NCBI GenBank assembly: GCA_020284085.1
Contig: JACEVL010000944.1
Span: forward strand, 124,001 to 188,000
Reading direction: 5' to 3'
DNA length: 64,000 nt
Origin: Aporrectodea caliginosa
Taxonomy: Eukaryota; Annelida; Clitellata; Crassiclitellata; Lumbricidae
Part shown: positions 47,561 through 62,100 of the stretch, piece after piece
Layout: each line of letters starts with the position of its first letter
How positions within the stretch are numbered: the stretch's first letter is position 1
The notes under the pieces: generated by a model
The model's input: only the letters and a program-made list of their open reading frames with translations
Told to the model about the DNA's origin: nothing
Databases searched by the model: none
Program-made: the position numbers and the translations under genes

Positions 47561-50500
47561 GACAAGATGACTGACGAAGATTCAGAAGAGGTACGGGTAC
47601 TAGTTTAAGTTTTGACCTAAATTATCGCTCACCTGCTGTAACAGCGTCGTCGAGCACATGAAAAATTAAAATATGATCTGAATTGTCACGAGGGGACAGG
47701 AAACGCATGCAACACACTCACAACTAATGCATTCAGAAAACTGTTTTCTATACATATATATATTCTGATCAGTACGCCTTCCGACCAACTGGATCCACCA
47801 CGGCTGCCCTTATCTCGATTATCCATAATACATTAGAGATGCTTAATTCCAACGATTACGTCCATTTGATAGCATTAGATTTTTCCAAAGCTTTTGACAC
47901 TGTCAGGCATACACACCTGGCTAGCATACTAGCGAAATTGCCAATTCCAGACAATGTCTATAACTGGATCATTGCTTTCCTTAATGGTCGCCAGCATTGT
48001 ACGAAATTCTTGGGAGAAATATCAACTTACATTGAAATAAATGCCAGTATGGTCCAGGGATCGGGCTTTGGACCTATGAACTTCATCACTGCAATTACCA
48101 GTCTTAAGGCAGCTAACCCTGCAAACAGGCTCCTCAAATATGCTGATGACTGCTACCTTTTAATCCCTTCCTCAAATAGTGCTTCTGTGACTTTAGAATT
48201 GGACCATATCTCCCGATGGGCTACTGACTGTAACCTGAAGCTGAACCCAAAAAAAACCAGTGAAATGATAATTCACCGTCCGAGGGTGGGTCTTGGTTAC
48301 CTTACTGCCCCTGGCACCACCACAGGTCTAGCAAGGGTTACCAGTATGGTGATCTTGGGAGTAACCATTTCTGATGACTTAAGATTTAATAATCATGTTC
48401 AACGACTTTGCTGTCAGGCCCGTCAATCCTTTTACGCTTTGAGAACTTTGGTCGCCCATGGCCTGCGTGGTCTACATCTTTATGACGTTGTGCGAGCCAC
48501 TACCTTGGCAAGAATGCTGTATGCCTCACCCGCCTGGTGGGGTTTCGTGGGACAACGTGACAAAGACAGGTTTGAAGTCTTGATGCGTCGCTTGATCCGC
48601 TATCACTATCTTCCTAGAGATTCCCTGTCTTTTGAGCAACTATGCACAAAGGCTGATTCCCGCCTTTTTTCATCGATCCTGGTGGATAATGGGCATGTTT
48701 TACATGAATTGCTTCCCCCAATTAAAACTTCTAAGTATTCCCTCCGCCCCAGGGCTCATGACCGTATCATTCCTCCCGCAGATAATTTGATGCGTAAAAC
48801 TTTCATCACTAGGATGATATATAAAGTATGATAAACATTGGCTGACTTCTTAGATATATGCGGGACAATAATGATTGTGCACCAAGGTGCTGTTGATTTA
48901 TTAAGGGATATTGTCACTAACTTACTTAATGCGAAAAACGTTTATTGTTAGGATACTTTATCCATTTTTAACTGCATGTATAAGATGTCTGTACACCAAA
49001 GTGCGATTAGCAATTGGTTAATAAAGAATATACTTACTTACTTACTTATACTCCGAGGAACTGATCCAAATAAAATGTTATCTCGATTGGGAGAACGGTG
49101 GCCGTGATTGGTTCGAGAGCTTGTGCTGTAACACGGAGAATACGGTTGCGAGCCTCCAGTCAGGTGGTTAATTACTGTGTAGGGACCTTGAGCAAGTCGT
49201 CCTTCACTCACAATTGCTCAGTGCTATCAGTGTTTTGTTGTATGGTCATGTGCACTTCTAAACTTGGGAAGGAAGACAATATCAAAATACCGTTGTATTG
49301 TGAAGTGGGTGTGTTTATGCAGCTTTTGTATGGCACAGAAAAATCCCAAAATATAGCATCACTTTAATCTGTAAATTCCTTATTTCCAACATCGTTTGCG
49401 CATAAGCTATAAGCAGTTTGAAATTGAATTGCGTTGTTAAAACGGAACTTAGAGAATAAGTTCATCAAATATTTACTGTGTCTCTGTATAATAATTTACC
49501 AGATCATTATCAGCTGTGTTGATGCTGTTCTGTTAAGAATCCATCGTTTCTAAAAAGGTCGTTGCAAACTCCTTGCTACAGAACGTCGATGTTGTTTGGA
49601 ATATCCACTGGAATCATATCTGGCCTTGGCTTCTTTCTCTTTACCAGTAAGTCACTGATTTATAGGTTGAAATATATTTCACATTGAAGTGATTGATTCT
49701 TGTCTTTAAATAAATGTCTTCGCCCTGTTGCTCTCCTACTAATTTGCTAGGAATCTCTGCATCATTCAGACTCATGTATTTATTTACTTGTGATGCGCTT
49801 ATGTATCAAACTTGAGATAACATTACCTTCGTGCTGCTTCTCATACCTTTACTTAAGTTTACTTTTGTACCATTAAGTCCATAGCAGGCAAATCTTCAGC
49901 TTTTCTTAAGTCATGGCTTTTCAGACCTCTAAACTATCCTAGAGGTTCTAAAATTTGCATTATCACGTTGTACACAAACAATACATACACCTGGGAATCA
50001 TTATCACACTTTGTTATAACATGGATTCTGGTATAAAGTGTCTGAGACATAAATCGAAAATTTAATTCTGTTGTACGGAATTACCTCATTATAATGCAGT
50101 TTTTGTTTCTCTTTCTATCATTTCTATGGGAGCAGAGTGTAACAGAAGGCCTTAGGGTAACTTAAGGATTACAGGTTTAAGTTTTGGGTTCAATTCCTGT
50201 TGTTAAAATGTATCAACATTGCCTTGAATGATGGGCGACTACACACTGATGTTGCATGCAATGTATGTGTGGGCCTTCAGATCTTGACTTAAATCTTCAT
50301 TATTGAACAGAATTCCTTTACAGACCATTACAATAATTAAATTAATAATTAATACATCTAGTTTAGTTGTTCTACTCATAGTATTGACTAGACCAACCCT
50401 GGAATTTTGCTTACACACCAATTTTAACATACCTAATGATATTGTGTTGTGGATTGACCTGTCTGCGATTGTGTAAAGGTAGAACAAAAAGAGCAACACA

Positions 50501-51784
50501 CGTTGGACTAGGAGCGTACGTCAGTGCTACACTTACATCATGGTAAGTGATTTTTTGGGGAAACACTTTCTCACCCGCTGGGGATTTCTCTGGATTAAAA
50601 GTTTCTTCTCTGTTAAGCACTTACCTAACTCTATTTATTTCATGTGTATTAAAAATTGTAATTTAAATAACTGTTAAAATTTTATTTAGATGTCTTCTAG
50701 AGCTGTTTAACACTTTGTTCAGGATTTAATCATTCCTTAAAATTTGTTTTATTATGAATTTTCCTGTTGAAGAATTCTTTTGTAATAGAGAACTACATGC
50801 AAGTCTTACCAAGCTGTCAAGATTTCTTCTGAGTAGTAATAGTCACTGGCCCAGTTAGCTACATGGGCAACAGCACACTCCCCTTGTGCCCTCTGTGCTT
50901 GAGAATACTTGTTCACATACCGATTGTGGCTTATTGCAGAAATTTAAAACAGAAACCTATAACCTCACAAAAGGTTATCAGTCCTTGCACAGGGTCCTTC
51001 AATGGCACGTTATCCATTCAAATGGGTGGTTGCTACAGGAAAACATGTACATTTAATGTGGGTTTTATTCATGCTGAGAATTTTTTGTGATAACCTTTTC
51101 TGAGGTTAAAGGCTTCTGTTCAAGGAGTTTTCGGAGTAAAGATCAGCTGGGTTTTAATTGAACCAAAGCATTAAAGAATATGCTAAATAAATATGTCACC
51201 AATGTTTTCAAACTGTTGTGTGTAGTCAGCCTGTAGTCAGCCGTAGTAATTACCAACGTTGTAATGTTTTTTGCAAACAGGATTGTGGAAGGGTCTTTTG
51301 TGGAACTAGAATAATAATAATGATAACGATAATACGTAATATGCAATTGCATTAATAATTATTGTATGTTATGTAATTGAACATTTATATAGCGCCCCTG
51401 GGCCCTTCAAGCTATCTACTCAGAGGCGCTCTCGGCACTAGCCTATACGATGTCAGTGTTGCTTTAATGCCACAAGTTAGTGTAGTAAAACTACAAGATC
51501 ATTCAGAATGTAATTGGAGTCGTAAGGAAAAAATTGGAAATTTAACAAATATTATTCATTGTCTTAATTTTGGCTTTAACCTTTCAGTGTGTGCTGTTGA
51601 ATCTTTTAGTTCATTTAAATGTAGTCTTGGTTCTTCGTTTTCAAGGGTCTACTGTCGATATCGATTAACACAGAGACTGATTGCGGAAAGGGAGTTCAAG
51701 AAAGCCGTGCAACAGAAGATCCTTCTAGAAGGAGTAACGACTGATGACGGCAGACCTGTAATTGCTAAAATAGATGAGGTCTAG
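47561..51784 (+). CDS. Candidate three-exon gene for a 75 aa protein
   Basis: Exon 1 is 47561-47590 (TCTTTTAG acceptor; ATG at 47567, MTDEDSEE; donor GAG|GTACGG). Exon 2 is 49582-49646 (CTTGCTACAG acceptor, CA|GTAAGT donor). Exon 3 is 51646-51784 (TTTTCAAG acceptor), coding YRLTQRLIAEREFKKAVQQK and ending PVIAKIDEV. Phases agree (0, then 2) and give one 75-codon frame. The last 45 residues look like a real charged helix. Exon 2 in this frame is Trp-rich, while another frame of the same exon codes a clean membrane-like helix (MLFGISTGIISGLGFFLF), but that frame does not fit exon 3. Intron 1 contains a LINE. I do not recognise a family. Confidence 0.4.
47760..49050 (+). pseudogene. 5'-truncated LINE RT with (TACT)n tail
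   Basis: An open frame from about 47764 to 48831 starts inside the RT: YAFRPTGSTTAALISIIHNT, LDFSKAFDTVRHTHL, QGSGFGPMNF, catalytic KYADDCYLL, LYASPAWWGFVGQRDK and a C-terminus NLMRKTFITRMIYKV. The 3' UTR ends in TACTTACTTACTTA at about 49033-49046. The body is free of stops, so insertion is fairly recent; truncation at the 5' end is typical for LINEs. It belongs to a different family from the 36.5 kb element. Confidence 0.85.
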
Positions 51785-53845
51785 ACATTAATTATAATTG
51801 TGTCTTTATATTACACCTCTGAGAAGTGCTCTGGAAGTGCACAAATTGAATTTTAAACTGAAGTGATCATGACGATGGTCATATGATCCTGATCGTGACA
51901 ACCTGGAAGACGTGTAATCGCTGATGATCATGGTTGACTGATGGTTGAGTTCGTGCTCCAGATCAAATGATCACAGGATCAGACGAGATCCGTGACTGGT
52001 GCTATGCAAATGTTGTCTGTTACAACATCAATTATGAATGGAAATATGTTCTGGAAAGCTATTTTATATATGTACAACAAATGTGAATGCCAGTTCTTGG
52101 CTTGGCTTGCTTTCACCAGTAAGTCATTCTTTTTTAAATACTTCATGCAGGCTTACAGTGACTTTGCATGTTGAACAATTAAAGTTTCTGGTACAATTAG
52201 AGGAAGTATTCTTTTTTCTGTATATTTCACTGTTTAAGAATTATTTAGTAAAATTACATAACAGTTTTACAATACAAAATTGCAACAATCTGCTGTGCTA
52301 GTCAAATGTGCCACTTGGTTACAGAATAAAAGCTTTTGCGCAGCTGTTCATTTCATAAAACGTCACATTCACATGCCTAGCAATGTGTATCTACAAGGTT
52401 TGTCACAAATGGTACATGTATTTCATTTTGTCTCAGTGCACAGTGCTGAAAATAAAAATAATAACAATAATAGTATGAGGTATCCTTTCTACCGTAGGTG
52501 AAAAAGTAGTAATTCATAATTTGTTCCAGTAAAAGACCTCATGTTTTAGCATGACCTAGAACCTCATAACATACACGTAACTGAAAGTCATAAAGCGCAA
52601 CTTCAAGAAAAAAGCAGCAGCAGCATTCCCATCCAAACAGGGAGAACCCATGATCAAACATGGCTGTACAACAAAACAGACTTCAAGCACTTGGTTCAGT
52701 GCTTCTGGTAGCCACGACGATTACTGCATTATAACGTGGTTGTGTTACGATGCAGTTGACACTTTTACACGATTTTTTTTATAACAAGCATTTTTAAGTA
52801 TAGTAATCACAATCTCCAAATTTCTAAAGCGCTGCTCTAAAGCTAAGCACAGGGCACCAGCTTATTGACGAGCACTGCAACATATCAGAGGGGTTGTCCA
52901 GAGAGTGATGTCCAGTGGAGGTCCGAGTCCGGTTGCCAGAGAGAGACAGAGAAAGGATGCAGAGCAGCAAAGGTGGCTTTCATTGAGGACGAAAAAGCTA
53001 GGAAGGCGGAGGATCATATGGATTAGGGTAGGAATTCTTGGATGTGAAACTTCCATTTGGAATGGAAAGTAGAAAGTAGAGGAACCTGAGGCAGATGATG
53101 GTAGGTGGCGGTAGTGGGTCAAATGAGAATATGCAGAATTCAGAGGTAAGTTCGTTCCAAGTCGAGTTGCGGTGTGGGATGATGTCACAAGATTTGTAGC
53201 TTACTGCCCATCCTCCCTTTCTGCCAAGCAGACACTGAGTTAGGCAAGTTTTCAGATAGCTAGTATCTGTGTCCCTTCCAGAATCACCTTGCTGCTAAAG
53301 CTGTATATATGTATGGGTTAAAGCAACACTCAAGTGAGCATAATACATACATGTAGATGCAACATTAATGTATAAAAATAATTAAACATTTTATTGATAA
53401 CTGGGTCAATTAGTCACATATTATAAATTCTATAGCACCATTATGTAAAGGCATGTATGTAGTCTTTCACTAATTGACAAAGTGGACATAAGATGGTCAA
53501 AGACCACCACACCTATAGTCAAAGCGGCTGCATAAAACCATTTCTTTGAAAGATTCATCTAAAATGTCTGGCCATGGAACAAAGGATGCCAACAAAAAGG
53601 CATAAAGATGGTCAAAGACACGCATCCATTCACTCATAGTTCAAACAGAAAAGTGAGGAACAGGAGCAGAAGGTCTTATGGTAACTCACCCTAAAGTAAC
53701 TCACCCTCAGGTAAGTTACCTGGGTGAACTAAAGAAACCGACGAGTACAATGTGGCCAGTTGGTAGTTGAATGAGGTCACTTAAATGCAGGTAAACAAAC
53801 TCTGCTTAACTAAATCGTTGATGGATATAATTTGGTTTTCATTAA
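51785..53845. other. Intergenic stretch without a supported gene
   Basis: Mostly AT-rich. A reversed AATAAA (53395-53390, minus) probably ends the gene starting at 62.4 kb. A segment around 52860-53240 is GA-rich with moderate coding-like composition on the minus strand but matches nothing I know. Confidence 0.45.
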
Positions 53846-56114
53846 TTAGTAATTATTTGATGAAGTGCATTTTAAGTCCAAGTGGTGGGATGTCACTGAG
53901 GGGGAAACTGACTCTGAAAAGTTCTTCATATGGGATCTCGGTAGGGTATTACTTTTGACTCCCTGAGCGGCGTTTGGAACAGAAAAGTTTGGCCACACTA
54001 GATCTGACTTAAAGGCGTGTCCTCCATTGCTTGGCAAGTGCAGGTTGGTGTCATCTGCTCCCCTGAATGTCTTCAGATGTAACAGATTCACCGTTGATCT
54101 CGGCTTTTGATCGCCCTGAAGCGTTGTTCTGGATGGCTTCGAAGATGAAATATCAGCACTATGGTGGCTAGATTGACTAAAAGGAATTCCGGAGTTTGAA
54201 GAGGGAAACATAACACGAGCACACTTCTTCCCAAGCCCCATTTGTGAACTTTTCGCACTGGAAACTGCAAGTCCTGTCGGTCTCATACTCTGGCCATTAG
54301 CCTTATCTGGCAACGCATCGTATTTGGTAGGCGATGATGTTGAAAATGAACGGCATGGTATTCGAAAGAATGCATCGCCTGGTTTCTGGTAGGTCAACAA
54401 GTTCTGACTTTGATACCCTAATGAACCAGTCACTTGATCTTTCGTGGTCTTGAGGTTAGGGTTAGGTAAACGACTCGTAATCGCAAATGAAGGATGGCTT
54501 AACCCTGGCACCGCGCTTGGTACATCCATTGCAGACGGTTGTTGATCGTATGATACTCCATCGTACCAAGATCGCCCATAATTGCTCGGATCGACTCGTT
54601 CTCTGATCGTCACTGGAAAGGCCGCAGAATGCTTAAAGACGTCCAGTGACGTCTTTGCCACCTCTGGATATATAAAATGGATGTTGTCTGGAGACGGTGA
54701 TTCATGCAGTTCCAAGTCACCAGCGCATAACTTGGTGAAATCTTCTGATGACAGTGGCTGGCACAGCGATCGCTTGAACGGATTGTTGATGAAGCACGCT
54801 CGACTGGCAAGAGGAGAGGATATGATGAGGCGAGCAGTTGCCGGAACCAGGTTTCCAGACTCCGAGGTGAACATGTTTTCTGGTGAATCGGTTGTTGCGG
54901 GCGATAGTGAAACGGGCTGATCAGTCGTTGGGCTTTTCGCTTTAGGTGATGCCATATTGTTCTCGCATTCGGTTGAATCTGCATACTCGTATGTACTGCT
55001 CTGATCTGAATCTGGTTCATTCGTGTTGACCTGGTTTCCATTTTCATTCAACACGGAGGCCATCTTGCTTCTGATCAAATATGGCGATGTGGCTTCACAC
55101 TCGTGCGACGTCTCGAGAATCGATTCGAGTTCTGTCATCTTTAGACCTTTAATACTCGGTCTTAGCTCCAGTTTTGTTGGAGAAAGCAGTGGTTCACCAG
55201 ATGGAGAGCCTACTTCTGAAAGGGTTCCATCAGAGATGCCAAAATGATTGACATTCGGAAAACAGAAATGGCCTTGGCTCTTTTCCATTGGGCTATAGTC
55301 ATATCTATCAGTGGGAGACGACGGTAGAATGCTTAAGGCACCTCGGTTTAGTATTTGGTTAACCTCACCCAGAACGACGAGTGACTGAGGGGCTTTATTT
55401 GGCAGCAGACCATCTCTGTTCCACGTTAAGCATGAACCAGATGACGAGGACGATGACAAGGAAGATGACAGGACACCAGCGCAACTGGCCTTTGCTTTGG
55501 CAGCAGCCAGCCGGTCGGCCAGTTCACCCAACTTCTTCAGTTCGTTTGATTCACCTGGAGGTAGCGAAGGGGTCATTGACCTTCCCGTCTCGTTGGTGGC
55601 CTGAGAAATACAATCGCCCATGGTCAACACCATTGCAGGGCGTGCAGCTGGATGCGAAGCGCTGCTCGGAGGAGTTTCGGCTTTTGACGACTTCCCAAGT
55701 TTCTTGAGTTTTAACATGAAGGACGAACGGTAGGTGGTTTTTGGTTTCGACGAATCAGACTTAGTGGATCGTCTGAAGGCAAATTCATCACCAGATGGCT
55801 TTTGCGGAAAGCAGTCTTCCTCTGTGATTTCATCGCTGTACTGTGACTGACCATGAGTACTTTCCCCTATCTTGCCATCTGGTCTCCCTGGTTGAGCAGA
55901 CTTCTTTCGACCAACAGATAGCGCTCTTGTCAACGAATTCGACGATATGAAGCACTTCCGAGAGACTTTTCTGTCGATGAAGGCATTGTCGTTGTTTTGT
56001 TCTGTTCCTTCTTCGCCTTTTCGACCTCCAACAGCCGTCAGGAACTTCTCTGCCTTCTGACCAGGTGCAGTGATTAGGTCCACCTCTGATGATTTATGAA
56101 GCGGTGAAAATGAA
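53846..56114 (-). CDS. Unknown Ser-rich gene, last exon
   Basis: Acceptor TTCTGTTTTAG at 56115; the frame enters as S-SFSPLHKSSEVDLITAPGQ and runs 755 codons to TAA at 53846. The upstream ATG-like frame beginning MVGMITSTLT is intronic. Low complexity is limited to a Ser-rich run (SSSLSSSSSSGS) near 55450. No stop or frameshift. Confidence 0.8.
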
Positions 56115-59100
56115 CTAAAACAGAAAACCATCATCATCATTGTTGTCATTGTTATCATCGTTAGTGTTGAAGTTATCATGCCTACCAAAGTTTTTCTGGA
56201 GTACTGTGAATTTCACCGTCAGCATCATTTAGGCGAAATTAAGAAATCTAGTGATGGCACCTGATCATTATCAGATTGTATCATCTCTTGACTCGTTCTG
56301 TCCAAAGGAATCTGATTCAGATTGTGGTTTTGCAAGAAAAAACCAACCATCAGTTGGTGCTATGTGCATTGTGCACTCTGGTAACTGCAGTCTTACAGAC
56401 AGATTTTCTGGATATTTACCTGATTACAGCTTGGTTTTGGTGCACCACCGGCTGATACCTTGTGCATTAGACACCAGCACAATAGAAGTTACTAATTACA
56501 GTTACAATTGCACTACAGAAGTTTCAAGATTAGATTATCATAATCATCATCAGGTTCTTCATTGTTAGATTTCATCATTATCATCATAATTTCGACATCA
56601 TAAATATTAAAATAAATTGTCATCACCAGGTAATATAGCAGAACTAGCTGCCGTATGGATGCTGACCTATCGTTGGGATTGTAGTGGAGACACATGGCCG
56701 AGTCTTTGATGTTGACTGACATCTCCGATGGACATTGGCCAATTAGCGTCGCTGATCCCAGTGACGTCAGCTGTTTGCTGTCGGATTCCAGAACGACTTG
56801 CTTCTCCGTCAGACCACTACTGCCACTCCACCGACCTATGCAGACATACATATGTGTAAATATCCAATTGTATTGTATCTATGAATTTATAAAGCACCTC
56901 TCACAGTGAACTCCAATTAGAGGCGCTGATCCCATTGTGTCTTTGCATGAAAAGCATCTCCAAATTTAACATAACTGGAGAACCTTTCCTTGTGACAAGC
57001 TTTCCTTGTAGCGCTATGAATAAATTACCGAATTCACTGTCCAACACGCTTCAGTGTCTTCACTGTTCAATTCAGAAACATCCTATGTATCTTGACCAGC
57101 AAAGCATCTGAGAAGTCAAGATAACCAAACAAACGTTCCTTATCAACAGCTTTCCCTAGAGCTTACATGACCTAACGGAAACGGTTATTTCACATAATGC
57201 ATCCAGTTTGAACCCCTAGGTGCAGACGTGACACGCAAATGCATTAGGAATCCACCACCCTACCAACCCACATGGAAACACATGTATGCATGTGTAACAC
57301 TTGACAGCAACTACATGTTCGCTCGGTGTTGACTTTGCAAAGTGGCTTTCAGGATAGATCACGGTTTTCATGGACCTATCAGTGAATACACACTGCTATT
57401 TGTTTCATAAACATCCTACATGTCTTCACCAGGAAAGCAGCAATCGGAATTTTATTCTATATGAACCAGGGTGGAGACGATTTAAATCAGTTGATTAAAA
57501 TCATTGATTTAAATCGTGATTTAAATCATTAATAAAAATCACATCGTGATTTAAATCAGTAGTAAAAATCACATCGTGATTTAAATTAGTAGTAAAAATC
57601 ACATCGTGATTTAAATCAGTAGTAAAAATCACAATACAAATCAAACAGTGAAAATAAATTTAAATCTAATACTGTTGAGTCACACAACTCTGCAGGTTTG
57701 TCTTCTATCAGTTTAGCTGCAGCTAGTGCATTCAGCATACTAAGCAGGCTAATTCAGCTGGCTACACAGTTTTCATAAAGTCTGCTATAATTCCTACTGC
57801 TGACAGAAGTGATATGTCCAGGCGTTGTCTCTCCTCATTTCTTGGCTAACATTGTTCATTCAAAATACAGAGGAACGAATTTGACTGATGATGAGTATGG
57901 AACTGGAATGGATTTGGCTGTAAAGCAACATGCAAACATGGTTCCGGATTTGGTAAACTATAAAGCAGAAGCATCACCATTTAAATTGTTCATGTTTCAG
58001 CTAAATGTCTTGGAAAATGTGAAGCCATTGGATTGGTGGAAATCTCAAGCAGACCTCTTGAACCAAGAGACTCTTAGTGTTGTGCAAGATTTTTATTTTG
58101 TTTAGGCATGCTATAAATACAAACTAAGAACTAGCTGAAAAAAACGGATTTTAATTTGTTTAAATCCGATTAAAATAAGAAATCATATTTTTTTATATTT
58201 ATTTTAAAAAATCGTTATTTTTATTAACCCTGGTTCATCATTTATACTATTAGTATTAAGTATATGATATACCCATTAAAAGTTGTTAATTTGTATGGTA
58301 TAGCTGCAAAACTAGGCAGTAAATACAAACTAAGAACTAGCATAAAAAAATCCGATTTAAATCAAAAAAATCCGATTTAAATCAAAAAAATCCGATTTTT
58401 TGATTTTTATTAAAAAAATCGTGATTTTTATCAACCCTGATATGAACTCGTTTTGTCTCACTGAAGAGCATTATTGGATTCTGAGGAGTTTGGAAATGGC
58501 GTTGTACTGGCCCAGTTTGCTACATTGGTTACAATGGTTAGAGCATAGGCTGGATCTCATGTGCTTCTGTGTTAGAGAGCGTGTGGTTCGCTTCCCCAAT
58601 GCTGCCTTATTTCAGAGATTTAAATCTAGGGCTAGCATCGTGCACAGGGACCTTAAATGGCGTGCCGCCTATTCAAAAGGGCAAGCGGTGGTGAATGATC
58701 TCACCCGATCAATTCATTGAAATATGAGCAGGGTCAAGGCCATATACAGTCGCTATAGAAAAATGCATACATTTACATTTATAAATGCTTTTGTTTTTGA
58801 TTGTTGATGGACCAAGTATGTTTGGTTATGATCATCAGTTTGTTTTTTGGACCGTCAACTGCTAAGACTTTGCAGTACCCTGCATGAGCTGTTTGAGGGA
58901 CTCATTATGACAAGGTTCTCTTACAATGAAGTCCTCATTTACACTTGGGATCCCATGTTGCTGTGTACATCATCTTAAGATTCATGCTATAATATGCATG
59001 TCAACTGTCAATACGAGTGGTGAATGTCTAGTTATCTTAGTGTTATTTACTTACAGACAGTGTTTTTTGTGTGTTGCTTATGAATTTAAAATTCCTTAGG

Positions 59101-62100
59101 CTAGCACAGGCGAGGCAGCACTCTTGTTAGGTACTTAAAAGGTGCCATATATTAAGTGTTTAGATACACATATTTACATATAAAATGCACTTGTTTACAT
59201 CTAACATGCATCTGCTTTGATCTGTGTACCATAGGTTCAGCGCTTTGTGAGGTACCTAAAAAGTGCTATATTAAGAATCTTGATACATGCCTGCATACTT
59301 TGCCTACAGCTGATGGATGCTTTGCTTACACATGGAGGCTTCTGTTAACCTTTCAGATGTTAGCAACATTTGCAAAACAAACCATGCCCATTCGTTTGAC
59401 AGGCTCCTGCAGCAACAACTTATCAAATGACACATTTGAAGCATCTTGAATATCTGAAGAAGACTGAATTAAGTACCTGAAGATGACTGAATTAAGTACC
59501 TGAAGATGACTGACTTAAGTACCTGACGATGACTGACTTAAGTACCTGAAGATGACTGACTTAAGTACCTGAAGATGACTGACTTAAGTACCTGAAGATG
59601 ACTGACTTAAGTACCTGAAGATGACTGACTTAAGTACCTGAAGATGACTGACTTAAGTACCTGAAGATGACTGACTTAAGTACCTGAAGATGACTGACTT
59701 AAGTACCTGAAGATGACTGACTTAAGTACCTGAAGATGACTGACTTAAGTACCTAAAGATGACTGACTTTGGTATCTGAAGATGACTGACTTAAGTACCT
59801 GAAGATGACTGACAGTCATCCTTCTGATCTTTGTTTTCGTTGCGTCGAAGTTTTATGATCGAAAGCGACTTCATCCACGGATGATCAGAAATGCTGCTGC
59901 TCGTGACTGTGGCTATCGAAGAGGAAACGTTAGTCACCGACGCATTGTTATACAACGACAACAAAGGCCGACCCTCTTCATCCACCGATGGCATTCGGAT
60001 TTCCATTGACTGTGGTCGACCGGGTACATCGAAACTCTTTCGATTCTTTGACGATCGACCGATTCGGACTTGCGACAGCGACTTTGTCAGGGACCGACCA
60101 AGGCGTTCACCAGCAACAGGCTTTGGTGACTTTGAATCAGGACTGTTCACTAGTTTATCCGGTTGGACAACTCGAAAGTTCAGCCGACCTTCGACCGAAG
60201 AGGACCTGAAAGAGCCGAACGAAGCCGCCGATTGTTTCGTGGACGATTTTAGGGAGCGAGGTAGCGACATCGAGCGTTTCAGAGTAGACGAATTGGCGGG
60301 TTTTTGTTGCGTAGCTTCTTCGGTGGCAGAGGTGACGTTCCAAAGATCTCTTGACTTTGACCGGGATATTCGGAAGACGGACTTGAGCGAGTGACGCCAT
60401 GACCCGCATGACTTGTTTTCATCACCATCATCAAAGCACTTTGTTCTCCGCTTTAAGTCCTTCGGTGTTCTTCGTTCTTTTGGGGCGTAGATTTCGAGTG
60501 TTTGGGACACGGTCTTGTTAAGTGGATTTCGCATAGAGTTCCGGGACTTCAAGCTGCGGCTAGGTTTCAGGGTTGGCGGATCGATGTCAATTTCACGAAA
60601 AACAAGATCAGAAATACCAGTTATTGTCTTTGGCCGTATTAAAAATTTGTCGCGCCTTCTCAGCGAAGCCGTGGAAAGCGAGTCGACCAGAACCTCATAG
60701 GTGTTTGACGGTGCATGAAGTTTACACAGTTGGCTGAAACTCGATCCAGAAACGTTGATGTTGACCAGGAGAACAGGTGGTAGTTGAAGGTCATCAGCGA
60801 TTGAAGGAGACAGGGATCTTTCCCCGTTTGTGAACACATCCTGCGAGCTCTCAAAAGTCTTGATGTCGTGTCCTGCTCTGTCGAATCCATGCTCCACTCC
60901 AGTCTGCAAGATGTTTGGCAGCGACTTCGCTTCGAGACCTAGCTGCAGCGGCCGAATTGCACGGCTCTTCGGCAGAAAAGCAACTTTCTGTCTTGCCTTC
61001 AAAAGAAATACAGTCGGAAATTTAAGTATGTCAGTAAGTACATGGATATTTGTATGGTGCCTTTAGAGAACCTCACAAAGTCACTAAGACATGGCTGAAT
61101 CAAAATCAGTAGTTAATGTCTGTGAGTGTATCTCAACATCTGCAGGCAGTATAGATATGTAAACAAGCAGGTATTAAAGTACATGCATACGTAAGAAGGG
61201 AGATTAAGTAATTATGTAGGGAAGGAATCAGGTCCTGAACTATGGATGTAGGAAGTTTTGAACTGGTAATGTTGATGACGATGACGTTGAAGGCAAGTAT
61301 TCTTCTTTTAGCTACAATGCATTGTGATGATGCTAATGTAGTTGATAATGATGAGTACAAAGATATTTGTTAGGGATTATTTATTTAATCTGTCAATTTC
61401 CCTATTTATGATCATGTACAGAGTGTAGGTCAAACTTTTGTATGGTTACATGATAAAAATACTTCAGTAACCTTGCAATCCCCCACCCCCGCACACCCCC
61501 ATATGGAGTTTCCGCATGGGATAGCAGATGACAGGCTATATCTCCCACTCAGATCATAAAACGGCTGAATAAATTGGGTCACAGGTTGTAAAGAGCTGTC
61601 GCCCTACACCCTACTCCCCTGCTATTGTTATGACAAAACCGATCGAATCCCGCCATTGTGTGCTACTATTATAATTGCTATCATGCGTTTTATTACAGTC
61701 ACAGCAAGTGACCGCAATAAATTACCTAACTTCACAGAAGAAGTGAAGTTAGGTAAACCACACCTGATCACCAGACTTCGTAACAGCTAGGGCGTAAGTC
61801 ACGAAACATGTAAATTTTAGTCAATAATCATGCAAATTTTAGACTATATAACAGTATAAAACAGCGCAAACAACAGCAGTGACAATAACAACTTCCGACC
61901 ACATAAGTAACAACGAAGCATCAAGAGCAACAAAGCAACAACAATAGCAACAAACAACAGGAAAAACTTCCAATAGCAACAAGAGATCAATAGGCCTAAT
62001 TGCAACAAAAACAATAGATATTAAAGCTTAAACAAAATCAATACCACAAACAATGGCACAGCAGCAAAAACAACAATATCGACAAAAGAGCAAACCGACA

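Noticed and set aside
54582..55707. Several frames on the plus strand opposite the Ser-rich exon
   Set aside because: They are shadows of the minus-strand exon, which has the continuous frame and good splice sites.
58400..58720. 106-codon plus-strand frame
   Set aside because: It begins inside the hAT element terminus, shows no recognisable motif and lies in an intron of the minus-strand gene.
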